Positions 1 to 6,991 of a stretch of DNA of 10,942 bases are shown piece by piece (position 1 is the stretch's first letter; every line of letters begins with the position of its first letter). The stretch is from Firmicutes bacterium UBA1739 (GTDB taxonomy: Bacteria > Bacillota > Clostridia > Peptostreptococcales > Anaerovoracaceae): NCBI GenBank assembly GCA_002315385.1, contig DCHZ01000001.1, positions 1 through 10,942 on the forward strand, written 5' to 3'. The position numbers were made by a program, and so were the translations under genes. Below the pieces are notes generated by a model, which was given only the letters and a program-made list of their open reading frames with translations, ran no database searches and had not been told where the DNA came from.

Positions 1-31
1 GTGAACATAGTGTTAATTTGATGATATAAGG

Positions 32-60
32 GTGGATTATTTTTATTATATATGTATAAT
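32..60 (+). promoter_or_regulatory. Possible sigma-A promoter of the acyltransferase/ligase cassette
   Basis: A perfect TATAAT -10 hexamer lies at 55-60, in a very AT-rich stretch 33 nt before the ATG at 93. The best -35 at normal spacing is weak (TGGATT at 33-38, 16-bp spacer), so the -10 carries most of the support. The predicted transcript would have a leader of about 25 nt, ending in the GAGAGG ribosome binding site at 79-84. Confidence 0.45.
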
Positions 61-92
61 AGATATGTGAAAAATGACGAGAGGTATTGACT

Positions 93-965
93 ATGAAAAA
101 AAGGAAGTTTGGAGACCGAAAAGACGGAGTCTGGCTTAAGAATCTTGACGGTATGCATTTGATTATGCCGTTTCTGATGCCGAAAAGGACGGAAGCGGAG
201 GTGTATCTCGAAGAGCAGGTTGATGTTACCGGGCTCCTGAAGTATGTAGATAAAAGAAATGAAGATAATAAAGAGACCAAAACAACACCTTTTCACCTGT
301 TTGTTACGGCGATAGCAAAAACCGTTTATTTCAGGCCTTATCTCAACCGGTTTATTGCGGGAAACCGTATATATCAGAGAAACCATATTTCCATAGCATT
401 TGTTGTAAAGAGGAAATTTGAAGATAAGGCAGAGGAGCTGCTGCTGATAATGAGGGTTAAGCCGGAAAACAATCTGGATGACGTACAAAGCCGGATTCTG
501 GGAGATTCGAAAAAACTGCGAAAAGAAGGAACTACAAATGTCGGTGATATGATGGATGTGGTGGGAAAGTTTCCCCGATGGATTAATCGTATCTTTTTTG
601 CATTGGTAAGATTTGTTGATTACCATGGGTGGATGCCGGAGAGTGTTACTTCCGGAGATCCTGATTTTTCATCTGTACTTGTCTCGAATTTAGGAAGTAT
701 AAAATGCAATGCCGCATATCATCATCTGAATAATTACGGAACAAATTCCGTGCTCATAACTATAGGTAATATTCACAAAGCTCCGATTGTAAATGAAAAC
801 GGAGAAATAGAAATCAAAGATGTGGTTAATTTCGGCTGTACCGTGGATGAAAGAATTGCCGACGGTTTTTATTTTGCGAAATCCGTCAGATTTATTAAAT
901 ATCTTCTGGCAAATCCGGAATTGCTTGAGCAAAGAATAGATACGGAGGTGGAGTATGAATTCTGA
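93..965 (+). CDS. Stand-alone E2/CAT-fold acyltransferase-like protein
   Basis: This 290-residue protein resembles the catalytic domain of 2-oxo acid dehydrogenase E2 acyltransferases and chloramphenicol acetyltransferase. The clues are an N-terminal MPKRTEAE segment, VSNLGS followed by an ITIGN strand near residues 200-230, and the C-terminal signature DERIADG at residues 252-258. There is no lipoyl domain or E1-binding linker, and no E1 or E3 gene nearby, so a dehydrogenase role is unlikely. In canonical enzymes the motif is DHRxxDG and its histidine is catalytic. Here that position is Glu253, while Asp257 and Gly258 remain. I chose the ATG at 93 because GAGAGG (79-84) sits 8 nt upstream; a TTG at 87 would be too close to it. 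The gene overlaps the following acyl-CoA ligase by 11 nt, so the pair is probably translationally coupled, and the ligase may supply the acyl-CoA. The fold is fairly secure. The substrate is unknown. Confidence 0.75.
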   Translation: MKKRKFGDRKDGVWLKNLDGMHLIMPFLMPKRTEAEVYLEEQVDVTGLLKYVDKRNEDNKETKTTPFHLFVTAIAKTVYFRPYLNRFIAGNRIYQRNHISIAFVVKRKFEDKAEELLLIMRVKPENNLDDVQSRILGDSKKLRKEGTTNVGDMMDVVGKFPRWINRIFFALVRFVDYHGWMPESVTSGDPDFSSVLVSNLGSIKCNAAYHHLNNYGTNSVLITIGNIHKAPIVNENGEIEIKDVVNFGCTVDERIADGFYFAKSVRFIKYLLANPELLEQRIDTEVEYEF

Positions 966-2700
966 TACAGCAGTCAAAGCACCATGGCTTGCTTCTTACG
1001 ACGGGGTGCCTCATCATCTGGATTATCCCGATATTTCAATGATTGAATTGATTGAAAAGAATGCGATTCAGGGATGCTATTTAAATGCTAAAGCTTATGA
1101 TTTTATGGGAAGACACGTTACTTACCTTGAGTTTATCAATGAAATTAATATCTGTGCTAAGGCACTGAAAGCTATCGGGATAAAAAAAGACGATGTGGTT
1201 ACAATCTGTATGCCGAATACCCCGCAGGCAATTACCATGTTTTATGCGGTCAATATGGTAGGTGCAATATCAAATATGGTGCATCCGCTGTCGGCTGAAG
1301 GAGAAATAAAAAAATATGTAAATGATTCCGGAAGCGTTGCCGCCCTTACGATGGATATGTTTTACGGAAAATTTGCGGCTGTCTGGAATGATACTCCGGG
1401 CCTTAAAACAATTATCTGTGCTTCCATAAAAGAAGCTTTACCCAAAGTCAAAAAACAGGTTTTCAATATTACAAAAGGAAGAAAAATTGCTCCAATCCCT
1501 AATAAAGCGGGAGTTATACGTTATTCGGACTTTATTAAAAAGGGAGAGAATTACAGGGGAGATTACAGATGCAATAAAAAAGGTGATGATGTTGCGGCAA
1601 TTCTGTACAGCGGCGGAACCACCGGGACGACAAAGGGAATTCTTCTGACAAATCTTAATTTTAACTCTCTGGCAATGCAGACTGCGGCTGCGGGAAACTG
1701 CATAGTTCACGGACATTCAATGCTGTCCATAATGCCTGTATTTCACGGATTCGGGCTTGGAGTTACAATTCATACGGCATTGTCACACGGATGTATGTGT
1801 ATTCTTGTCCCGAAGTTCAGTGTGGATGTCTACGCAGATATTCTGAAAAAATACAGACCAAACTATATTGCGGGAGTGCCGACTTTGTTTGAAGCATTAT
1901 TGAGAAGCAGGAAAATGAAGGATCTGGATTTATCGTGTCTCGAGGGCGTTTTTTCCGGGGGAGATTCTCTTTCCTCGGAGCTGAAAAAGAAAGTGGATGC
2001 TTTTTTGAAGGAACATAATGCAAAAGTTCAGATAAGAGAAGGCTACGGAACTACGGAATGTGTTACCGCCAGCTGCCTGACTCCCAAAAATTTCTACAGG
2101 GAAGGCAGTATAGGAATACCGTTTCCGGATACATATTATAAAATTGTGGAGCCTGGAACCGATAAAGAGCTCCCCTACGGAGCTGACGGGGAAATCTGTA
2201 TAAGCGGACCTTCTGTTATGAAGGGATATATGGATAATCCCGAGGAAACCGCCGAAACTCTCAGGGTACATTCGGACGGAAGAACCTGGGTTCATACCGG
2301 AGATTTGGGAATGATGGATTCGGACGGATTTTTGTATTATAAACAGAGAATAAAAAGGATGATTATTTCTTCCGGATATTCCATTTATCCTTCGCAGCTT
2401 GAGAATATTATTGATAATCATCCTATGGTTCTTATGTCAACCTGTATCGGGGTGCCGGATCCTTATAAAATTCAGAAGGTTAAAGCTTTTATTGTTTTGA
2501 GGCCTGGTGTGAAGGAAACCGCTAAAGTCAAAGCGGATATCAAGAAGCATTGCGAAAAGAATATAGCCAGGTATGCTATGCCGTATGAGTTTGAATACAG
2601 AGATTCTCTTCCCCAGACACTGGTGGGAAAGGTGGCATACACAGTTCTGGAAAAAGAAGAGCTTGAAAAAATCAATTCCGAAAATAAAGAAAAAAAATAA
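955..2700 (+). CDS. AMP-dependent acyl-CoA synthetase/ligase
   Basis: This 581-residue protein belongs to the class I adenylate-forming (ANL) superfamily, which activates a carboxylic acid with ATP to an acyl-adenylate and transfers it to CoA. The core motifs are in order: P-loop YSGGTTGTTKG (218-228), YGTTE (364-368), HTGD with the ribose-binding Asp450 (447-450), the hinge region QRIKRMIISSGY (464-475), and LPQTLVGK near the C-terminus with the candidate catalytic lysine Lys559. No inactivating change is visible. The start ATG lies 11 nt inside the upstream gene and follows GGAGGTG (944-950), which supports coupled expression. Length fits fatty-acyl or aryl-CoA ligases. The acid substrate cannot be read from sequence; I infer that the ligase feeds acyl-CoA to the upstream CAT-fold protein. 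No convincing terminator follows. Confidence 0.9.
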   Translation: MNSDTAVKAPWLASYDGVPHHLDYPDISMIELIEKNAIQGCYLNAKAYDFMGRHVTYLEFINEINICAKALKAIGIKKDDVVTICMPNTPQAITMFYAVNMVGAISNMVHPLSAEGEIKKYVNDSGSVAALTMDMFYGKFAAVWNDTPGLKTIICASIKEALPKVKKQVFNITKGRKIAPIPNKAGVIRYSDFIKKGENYRGDYRCNKKGDDVAAILYSGGTTGTTKGILLTNLNFNSLAMQTAAAGNCIVHGHSMLSIMPVFHGFGLGVTIHTALSHGCMCILVPKFSVDVYADILKKYRPNYIAGVPTLFEALLRSRKMKDLDLSCLEGVFSGGDSLSSELKKKVDAFLKEHNAKVQIREGYGTTECVTASCLTPKNFYREGSIGIPFPDTYYKIVEPGTDKELPYGADGEICISGPSVMKGYMDNPEETAETLRVHSDGRTWVHTGDLGMMDSDGFLYYKQRIKRMIISSGYSIYPSQLENIIDNHPMVLMSTCIGVPDPYKIQKVKAFIVLRPGVKETAKVKADIKKHCEKNIARYAMPYEFEYRDSLPQTLVGKVAYTVLEKEELEKINSENKEKK

Positions 2701-2774
2701 GGCGCCGCGGCAGAGTAACGATGAACAGACAAGACAGATTATCGATTTTTTACCGGAACCGGGATATTTTTCCT

Positions 2775-2803
2775 TTGACATAAATGCGTCGTGTGTATAG
2801 AAT
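2775..2803 (+). promoter_or_regulatory. Strong sigma-A promoter of the DUF134 gene
   Basis: A perfect TTGACA (-35, 2775-2780) is followed after exactly 17 bp by TAGAAT (-10, 2798-2803, 5 of 6 consensus). The predicted start is near 2810, giving a leader of about 53 nt before the ATG at 2863. This separates the regulator transcriptionally from the acyl-CoA ligase upstream. Confidence 0.8.
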
Positions 2804-2824
2804 ATATATGTTAGAAACTTTTCA

Positions 2825-2862
2825 GGGAGGATGAATGCACAGGATGCATTTCGTGTTTTAAA
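2825..2862 (+). promoter_or_regulatory. Structured ribosome binding region of the DUF134 gene
   Basis: The only good Shine-Dalgarno sequence, GGGAGG at 2825-2830, is 32 nt before the ATG at 2863, too far for normal initiation. Between them lies a perfect 6-bp inverted repeat, AATGCA (2834-2839) and TGCATT (2845-2850), with loop CAGGA and a possible closing G-U pair. Folding it would shorten the effective spacing to about 13 nt. An eight-codon reading frame (ATG 2835, stop 2859-2861) also ends one base before the start codon, so termination-reinitiation is an alternative. The same palindrome could instead be a DNA operator. Confidence 0.45.
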
Positions 2863-3213
2863 ATGTCCAGACCGAGAAAATGGCGTAAAATATGCTGCCT
2901 GCCGGAAAATGACCGATTCGGTCCGCTGGAAGAGCAGGAAAAAGAAGAATTTGTGAATATGTCAGTTGACGAGTATGAAACACTTCGACTGATTGATCTT
3001 GACGGATACACTCAGGAAGAGTGTGCTGTTAAGATGAATGTTGCCAGAACAACCATTCAGGGAATATACAACTCGGCCAGATATAAACTGGCAGATTCAA
3101 TTGTGAACGGTAAAAATCTGATAATATGCGGGGGCAATATAGAACTCTGCGACGGAACCCGTAAGGAATGCAGCGGAGGAAAATGCTGTATGCTGAAACA
3201 GGAGAAAAGCTGA
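2863..3213 (+). CDS. DUF134 (UPF0251) family putative DNA-binding regulator
   Basis: This 116-residue protein matches the DUF134/UPF0251 pattern throughout: the N-terminal MSRPRKWRKICCLPE, the VDEYETLRLIDLDG segment, and a helix-turn-helix of sigma-70 region 4 type around residues 47-77 (TQEECAVKMNVARTTIQGIY). Cysteines at 11, 12, 54, 89, 96, 103, 108 and 109, especially the C-terminal CSGGKCC, suggest metal or Fe-S binding. Proteins of this family are often encoded beside NifX/NifB-type dinitrogenase iron-molybdenum cofactor proteins; none is in this window. The start is set by homology, since MSRPRKWR is the usual N-terminus, but it lacks an adjacent ribosome binding site. It has its own strong promoter at 2775-2803. 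Targets are unknown. Confidence 0.85.
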   Translation: MSRPRKWRKICCLPENDRFGPLEEQEKEEFVNMSVDEYETLRLIDLDGYTQEECAVKMNVARTTIQGIYNSARYKLADSIVNGKNLIICGGNIELCDGTRKECSGGKCCMLKQEKS

Positions 3214-3385
3214 ACCGGTGCCGGAAGCTTCACGGGTATCGGAAGCGCAGTCACTGTATGTTACCTGCGGTAAAAGAGATTTTTGACGACAAGTGGCGCT
3301 GCTGCAATGGTTTTATGTTAAAGTATCCTCGCGTTTTGTATAAGTCTTTAATTGACGGGCAAAAAGCGGGGATTGTTTTTATTTC

Positions 3386-3391
3386 GGGAGG
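3386..3391 (+). promoter_or_regulatory. Ribosome binding site of rmuC
   Basis: GGGAGG ends 6 nt before the ATG at 3398 and fixes that start. The 184-nt gap before rmuC (3214-3397) holds no gene I can support. A TATAAG at 3339-3344 could be a -10 element, but no matching -35 is present, so I do not call a promoter there. Confidence 0.6.
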
Positions 3392-3397
3392 TAAGAA

Positions 3398-4678
3398 ATG
3401 GGGAATAGTATTGTAGTTTTAAATATGGTTTCAAATTTCGCGTTTATTGCATTGCTGATTGTTCTTATTGTAATAATTGTAAAAAAGACAGGTGCCGCAG
3501 GGAAGACCGGAACCGACACGGAGCTTCAGAATAAGGTGGAGGCTTTGGAAAATGAGATTACAGGTTTTAGAAGTGAGCTGAAAAGTGAGCAGGAAATGAT
3601 GAGACAGGCAGTGGGACGCAATGTTCATGATTCGGTGGAAGCAATGGGAAGACTTATTTCCGAGAATCTCAGGACGGGAAGTGATTTTCAGAGACATCAG
3701 CTGGAGGACATAAAATCCACTCTGGAGCAGCGACTCGAAGGTGTAAAATCCGAAGTGGAAGGCAGACTGAAAGATATCAGGGAGGATAATAACCGGAAAC
3801 TGGAAAGCATGCGGGCAGTAGTGGATGAGAAGCTGGAGAGAACTTTAAATGAGCGCATGACAGAATCATTTAAGCTTGTAAATGACAGACTTGAGCAGGT
3901 TTATAAAGGCCTTGGAGAGATGCAGAATCTTGCTCAGGGCGTGGGTGATCTCAAGAAAGTAATGAGCAGTGTTAAGAGCAGAGGTATTCTGGGAGAAATT
4001 CAGCTGGGAGCAATACTGGAGGAAATTCTTTCACCGAATCAGTATGAGAAAAATGTTGTTACAAAAAAGGGGAGCAGCGGATATGTTGAGTATGCTGTGA
4101 GAATGCCTTCGGAGGACGGAACGTTTGCATATCTGCCGATAGATTCAAAATTTCCGGGAGAGACCTACGGTGCATTGTGCGATGCTTATGATAACGGAAA
4201 CGCAGAGCAGATTCATGAAAAAAGAAAGGTTCTGCTGAATACTATAAAATCAGAAGCAAAAGATATCCGTGATAAATATATTGATCCGCCGAATACAACG
4301 GAGTTTGCCGTGATGTTTCTGCCTTTTGAGGGGCTTTATGCCGAAGTGGTAAATCAGGGTTATGTGGAAATTCTGCAGAGAGAGTACCATGTTAACATTG
4401 CGGGACCGAGTACGATGGCAGCACTTCTTAACAGTCTTCAGATGGGATTCAGGACATTTGCCATTCAGAAAAGAAGCGGCGAAGTCTGGCAGGTACTGGG
4501 AGCGGTTAAAACTGAATTTGATAAATTTGCCGATGTGCTGGAATCGGCTCAGAACAGAATAAATCAGGTCAACAATGATCTCGAAAAGCTGGTGGGGACA
4601 AGAACCCGTCAGATGAGGAGAAAGCTCAAAGACGTTACGGAGCTGAGCTATGATGAGGCAAGAGACATTCTGGAATAA
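3398..4678 (+). CDS. rmuC: RmuC-family DNA recombination protein
   Basis: This 426-residue protein has the typical RmuC layout. A single N-terminal membrane helix spans about residues 13-28 and is followed by a charged KK. A long coiled coil rich in Glu, Lys and Leu runs from about 40 to 190. The C-terminal RmuC domain carries GILGEIQLGAILEEIL (196-211), then YLPIDSKFPGE (Asp249, Lys251) and EFAVMFLPFEGLYAE. These acidic and lysine residues match the restriction-endonuclease-like (PD-(D/E)XK) core proposed for the family. RmuC limits inversions and rearrangements at short inverted repeats in E. coli; the biochemistry is poorly defined. Length is normal. The gene ends 12 nt before a terminator hairpin and is followed by the SOS-regulated dinB operon, a plausible DNA-maintenance neighbourhood, although the LexA box lies downstream of rmuC rather than in front of it. 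Confidence 0.92.
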   Translation: MGNSIVVLNMVSNFAFIALLIVLIVIIVKKTGAAGKTGTDTELQNKVEALENEITGFRSELKSEQEMMRQAVGRNVHDSVEAMGRLISENLRTGSDFQRHQLEDIKSTLEQRLEGVKSEVEGRLKDIREDNNRKLESMRAVVDEKLERTLNERMTESFKLVNDRLEQVYKGLGEMQNLAQGVGDLKKVMSSVKSRGILGEIQLGAILEEILSPNQYEKNVVTKKGSSGYVEYAVRMPSEDGTFAYLPIDSKFPGETYGALCDAYDNGNAEQIHEKRKVLLNTIKSEAKDIRDKYIDPPNTTEFAVMFLPFEGLYAEVVNQGYVEILQREYHVNIAGPSTMAALLNSLQMGFRTFAIQKRSGEVWQVLGAVKTEFDKFADVLESAQNRINQVNNDLEKLVGTRTRQMRRKLKDVTELSYDEARDILE

Positions 4679-4689
4679 TGAAGATAATA

Positions 4690-4716
4690 AAAAGGAAGGA
4701 AATTCCTTTCTTTTTT
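4690..4716 (+). terminator. Intrinsic terminator after rmuC
   Basis: AAAGGAA (4690-4696) pairs with TTCCTTT (4702-4708) around a 5-nt loop, followed by C and a run of seven T. The stem is AT-rich and modest, but the T-run is good and it lies just after the rmuC stop codon. The T-run directly precedes the -35 element of the dinB promoter. Confidence 0.65.
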
Positions 4717-4717
4717 T

Positions 4718-4746
4718 GTTGAAAAAAGAACATTTGTTCGGTATAA
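4718..4746 (+). promoter_or_regulatory. dinB promoter with LexA operator in the spacer
   Basis: TTGAAA (-35, 4718-4723), a 17-bp spacer and a perfect TATAAT (-10, 4741-4746) form a strong sigma-A promoter. Inside the spacer, at 4727-4738, is GAACATTTGTTC, an exact symmetric GAAC-N4-GTTC site that matches the Gram-positive LexA/DinR (SOS) box. LexA bound there would block RNA polymerase, so the operon should be induced by DNA damage. This is the expected control for a Y-family polymerase. Confidence 0.88.
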
Positions 4747-4752
4747 TGTATG

Positions 4753-4801
4753 TGGAGTTTGAATTATAATGCGGCGAAAAAATGAGTTAGTCGGCAAACT
4801 C
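4753..4801 (+). promoter_or_regulatory. 5'-end stem in the dinB leader
   Basis: GGAGTTTG (4753-4760) and CAAACTCC (4794-4801) form a perfect 8-bp inverted repeat around a 33-nt loop. The left arm begins about 7 nt after the -10 hexamer, so the predicted mRNA would start with this stem. It may protect the 5' end; this is inferred. The remaining leader to the ATG at 4853 carries the GGGAGG ribosome binding site at 4840-4845. Confidence 0.4.
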
Positions 4802-4852
4802 CGAAGAAGAATATAATCTTATTATATAAATTCTGTGCCGGGAGGGATCACA

Positions 4853-6103
4853 ATGATTATTATGCATATAGACGCAAATTCCGCATATCTGAGCTGGACA
4901 GCGGCGCACATGCTTCAAAAAGGATTTGGAACTGATATAAGGGAGATACCTTCCGCAATTGCGGGAAATCCTGAAAACCGCCGGGGAATTATTCTCGCAA
5001 AATCAATACCTGCGAAAAAGTACGGCATAATAACAGGGGAGAGTCTTTATGAGGCAAAAAGAAAATGCCCTGAGCTTCAGGTATTTCCGCCGGATTATGA
5101 TTTATATATGAGCTGCAGCGAAGCGATGTACCGGATTCTTCTGGAGTATTCACCTGTGGTTCAAAGATACAGTGTTGACGAATGTTATCTGGATTACACC
5201 GCATCCGGATTGAAATTCGGAGATCCTGTGGAAGCTGCACACAGAATTAAGGACAGAATAAAGAATGAACTGGGTTATACTGTGAATGTGGGAGTATCCT
5301 GCAACAAGCTTCTTGCTAAAATGGGATCCGAGCTGAAAAAGCCGGATCGGGTTCATACGTTGTTTCCGGACGAAATCGAAAAAAAGATGTGGCCCCTGCC
5401 CGTGGAGGAGCTTTTCATGGTGGGACGTGCATCTGCGGCCAGACTCAGACGGGTGGGGATATGCACGATAGGAGATCTGGCAAAGGCAGATGTTATGTAT
5501 TTAAAATCCCTTTTGAAGAGCCACGGGGTTCTGGTATGGAATTATGCAAACGGTATAGATACATCTCCTGTAATATTAAACGATGATATATGTCAGAAGG
5601 GTGTAGGAAACAGCATGACTTTAAAATATGATGTCGATTCGGCAAAGGAAGCAAAAATGTTTATCCTTTCTTTGTCGGAACGGGTAGGAATGCGAATCAG
5701 AAAAAGAGGCTTTCAGGCAAGGCTTATATCAATATACGTAAAATATTCGAATTTTGAAAGATATTCTCACAGAATGAAGCTTTATGAGGCCATAGATTCC
5801 ACGACCGAAATTTATAAACATGCATGCATGCTTTTCGACAGAAGCTGGAACGGAAAACCCGTCAGACAGCTGGGAATAGCGGTATCTGAATTTAACCGGC
5901 GGGGGGAACCTGAACAGCTTTCGATGTTCGGAGCCGAAAACAGGGAAAAAGAAAAGTCATTAGACACGACGATAGATTCAATAAGGGAAAAATACGGTCA
6001 GAATTCGGTAATGAGGGGGATTTTTGTGAATCAAACCGTAAAACCCGTGGAGGGAGGAGTAAACGACGGAAATTATATTATGATGGGAGGCGGTGAACAG
6101 TGA
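4853..6103 (+). CDS. dinB: DNA polymerase IV (Y-family, DinB)
   Basis: This 416-residue error-prone polymerase performs translesion synthesis. Catalytic acidic residues are visible: Asp7 in MHIDANSAYLSW and Asp109-Glu110 in SVDECYLD. The palm/fingers segment VGVSCNKLLAKMGSELKKPD and the helix-hairpin-helix region around GRASAARLRRVGICTIGDLA follow. The little-finger domain occupies the C-terminal third, and QLSMF at 355-359 is a beta-clamp binding motif. I prefer the ATG at 4853, because GGGAGG (4840-4845) lies 7 nt upstream; a GTG at 4835 would start before that site. Position 9 is Asn and the usual FFASVE is AYLSW, which I recall as typical of clostridial DinB proteins rather than a defect. 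It is transcribed from a LexA-controlled promoter and overlaps the next gene by 4 nt. Confidence 0.93.
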   Translation: MIIMHIDANSAYLSWTAAHMLQKGFGTDIREIPSAIAGNPENRRGIILAKSIPAKKYGIITGESLYEAKRKCPELQVFPPDYDLYMSCSEAMYRILLEYSPVVQRYSVDECYLDYTASGLKFGDPVEAAHRIKDRIKNELGYTVNVGVSCNKLLAKMGSELKKPDRVHTLFPDEIEKKMWPLPVEELFMVGRASAARLRRVGICTIGDLAKADVMYLKSLLKSHGVLVWNYANGIDTSPVILNDDICQKGVGNSMTLKYDVDSAKEAKMFILSLSERVGMRIRKRGFQARLISIYVKYSNFERYSHRMKLYEAIDSTTEIYKHACMLFDRSWNGKPVRQLGIAVSEFNRRGEPEQLSMFGAENREKEKSLDTTIDSIREKYGQNSVMRGIFVNQTVKPVEGGVNDGNYIMMGGGEQ

Positions 6104-6369
6104 AAATTTTAGCGGAGCCTATAGATGCTGTTGTAACATTTAAAGCAGACGGAGAAGGAAAACCACGACCTTATAAGTTCAGATATAAGGATAAAGATTT
6201 TAATTACTATGAAATTAAAATTGGCAGAATTTTCAGCGTGGAGGAAACACGTATTGCCGGAATAAGGAGCCTGGTATATAAATGTTCAAGTGTAATACGC
6301 GGAGTGGAAAAGCTTTATGAAATAAAGTACATAATTAATGAGTGCCGGTGGGAGCTTTATAAAATATAA
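6100..6369 (+). CDS. Small DinB-operon protein of unknown function
   Basis: This 89-residue protein starts with GTG, overlaps the dinB stop codon by 4 nt (GTGA), and has GGGAGG at 6085-6090, so it is translationally coupled to the polymerase and shares its LexA control. It has no signal peptide, no membrane helix and few cysteines. Its pattern is a run of short beta strands with alternating hydrophobic and charged residues: IDAVVTFKADGEGKPRPYKFRY, then YYEIKIGRIF, and a C-terminal YEIKYIINECRWELYKI. This layout (V-F-DG-RP-F-W, ending in W-L) reminds me of the small DUF6504-type proteins encoded with Y-family polymerases in Actinobacteria, and of the role of YolD-like partners in Bacilli, but I cannot confirm homology. 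A polymerase accessory role is inferred from the operon only. Confidence 0.8.
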   Translation: MKILAEPIDAVVTFKADGEGKPRPYKFRYKDKDFNYYEIKIGRIFSVEETRIAGIRSLVYKCSSVIRGVEKLYEIKYIINECRWELYKI

Positions 6370-6383
6370 AATATGTATGAAAA

Positions 6384-6431
6384 GACATCCCCGGCAGGCA
6401 TCTGAAGTCTGATGCCGAACAGGAATGTCCC
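6384..6431. terminator. Shared hairpin terminator between convergent genes
   Basis: An inner stem GGCATC (6397-6402) with GATGCC (6411-6416) sits inside an outer stem GACATcCC (6384-6391) with GGaATGTC (6422-6429), one mismatch. On the minus strand it is followed by TTTT, which suits termination of the cysteine-cluster gene. On the plus strand the T-run is only three, so termination of the dinB operon is less certain. Confidence 0.65.
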
Positions 6432-6442
6432 TTTGATACAGA

Positions 6443-6985
6443 TTATATTATGAATGTCAGAGAATCTTCATCTCTGTCGCATGAATCAAATTCAACAAGA
6501 TCATAAATTAACGGATCTCTTATCAGGTGTGACCAGACCGTATATACGGCTTTGATAAAACGGGGTTCGAGCTCCGTTTTTTCTTCTATAAGAGGGCATG
6601 AATACGGAAGCTCCACCGGTGAGAGAATCAGATGGAGAGTGCCGTCTTCGGTAAAATGAGGTGCAAGAGGAAAAAAACGGCATTGAAGCGGTCTCATCTC
6701 CCGTATACAGACAGGAGCATTTTTACACCTGACATAGTAAACTTTTCCGTGCCATGAATCCGGGAAATCATAATCTTCCGCCCTGTCATAATTCCATTCG
6801 AGCCAGTCTTCCTCCTTGGTAAAGACTTTTTCCTCGCCGGGCAGGAGATAAATCACCATGTCTTCTCCCTGACTCATGCAGCAGGCAGCTCCGCAAAGCT
6901 TGCCGCAATCGCTATTAAGGGGTGTAATATAGTCAAGCAGTCTATAAATTGCTTGATAGGTTCGTTTTTTTATGGTAGTCTTCAT
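6443..6985 (-). CDS. Cysteine-cluster (YkgJ-like) protein
   Basis: This 180-residue protein has an N-terminal cluster C27-x3-C31-x3-C35-C36 and a second group C87-x5-C93-x8-C102 in a RPLQCRFFPLAP context. This arrangement fits YkgJ/UPF0153-type proteins, proposed to bind zinc or iron. The segment between is rich in acidic and aromatic residues (IYLLPGEEKVF, DFPDSWHGKVYYVRC). The frame stays open upstream to 7090, but I chose the ATG at 6985: the protein pattern begins there (KKRTYQAIYRLLD), and the only good promoter would start transcription at that codon. No Shine-Dalgarno sequence precedes it. The gene converges on the dinB operon and diverges from the U32 gene. Function is unknown; a metal-binding or redox role is inferred from the cysteines only. 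Confidence 0.8.
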   Translation of the reverse strand: MKTTIKKRTYQAIYRLLDYITPLNSDCGKLCGAACCMSQGEDMVIYLLPGEEKVFTKEEDWLEWNYDRAEDYDFPDSWHGKVYYVRCKNAPVCIREMRPLQCRFFPLAPHFTEDGTLHLILSPVELPYSCPLIEEKTELEPRFIKAVYTVWSHLIRDPLIYDLVEFDSCDRDEDSLTFII

Positions 6986-6991
6986 GTATAA

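Noticed and set aside
93..965. Pyruvate dehydrogenase E2 component
   Set aside because: There is no lipoyl domain, no subunit-binding domain and no E1 or E3 gene nearby, and the catalytic His of the motif is Glu. Only the fold assignment is kept.
1930..2421. 163-codon open frame on the minus strand
   Set aside because: It lies wholly inside the acyl-CoA ligase gene, has no ribosome binding site, and its composition looks like an antisense shadow.
2831..2956. 41-codon frame starting directly after GGGAGG
   Set aside because: It has zero spacing from the ribosome binding site, overlaps the DUF134 gene out of frame, and encodes nothing recognisable.
3168..3416. 82-codon frame spanning the gap between the DUF134 gene and rmuC
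   Set aside because: It overlaps both neighbours in another frame, has no clear ribosome binding site, and shows no similarity I recognise.
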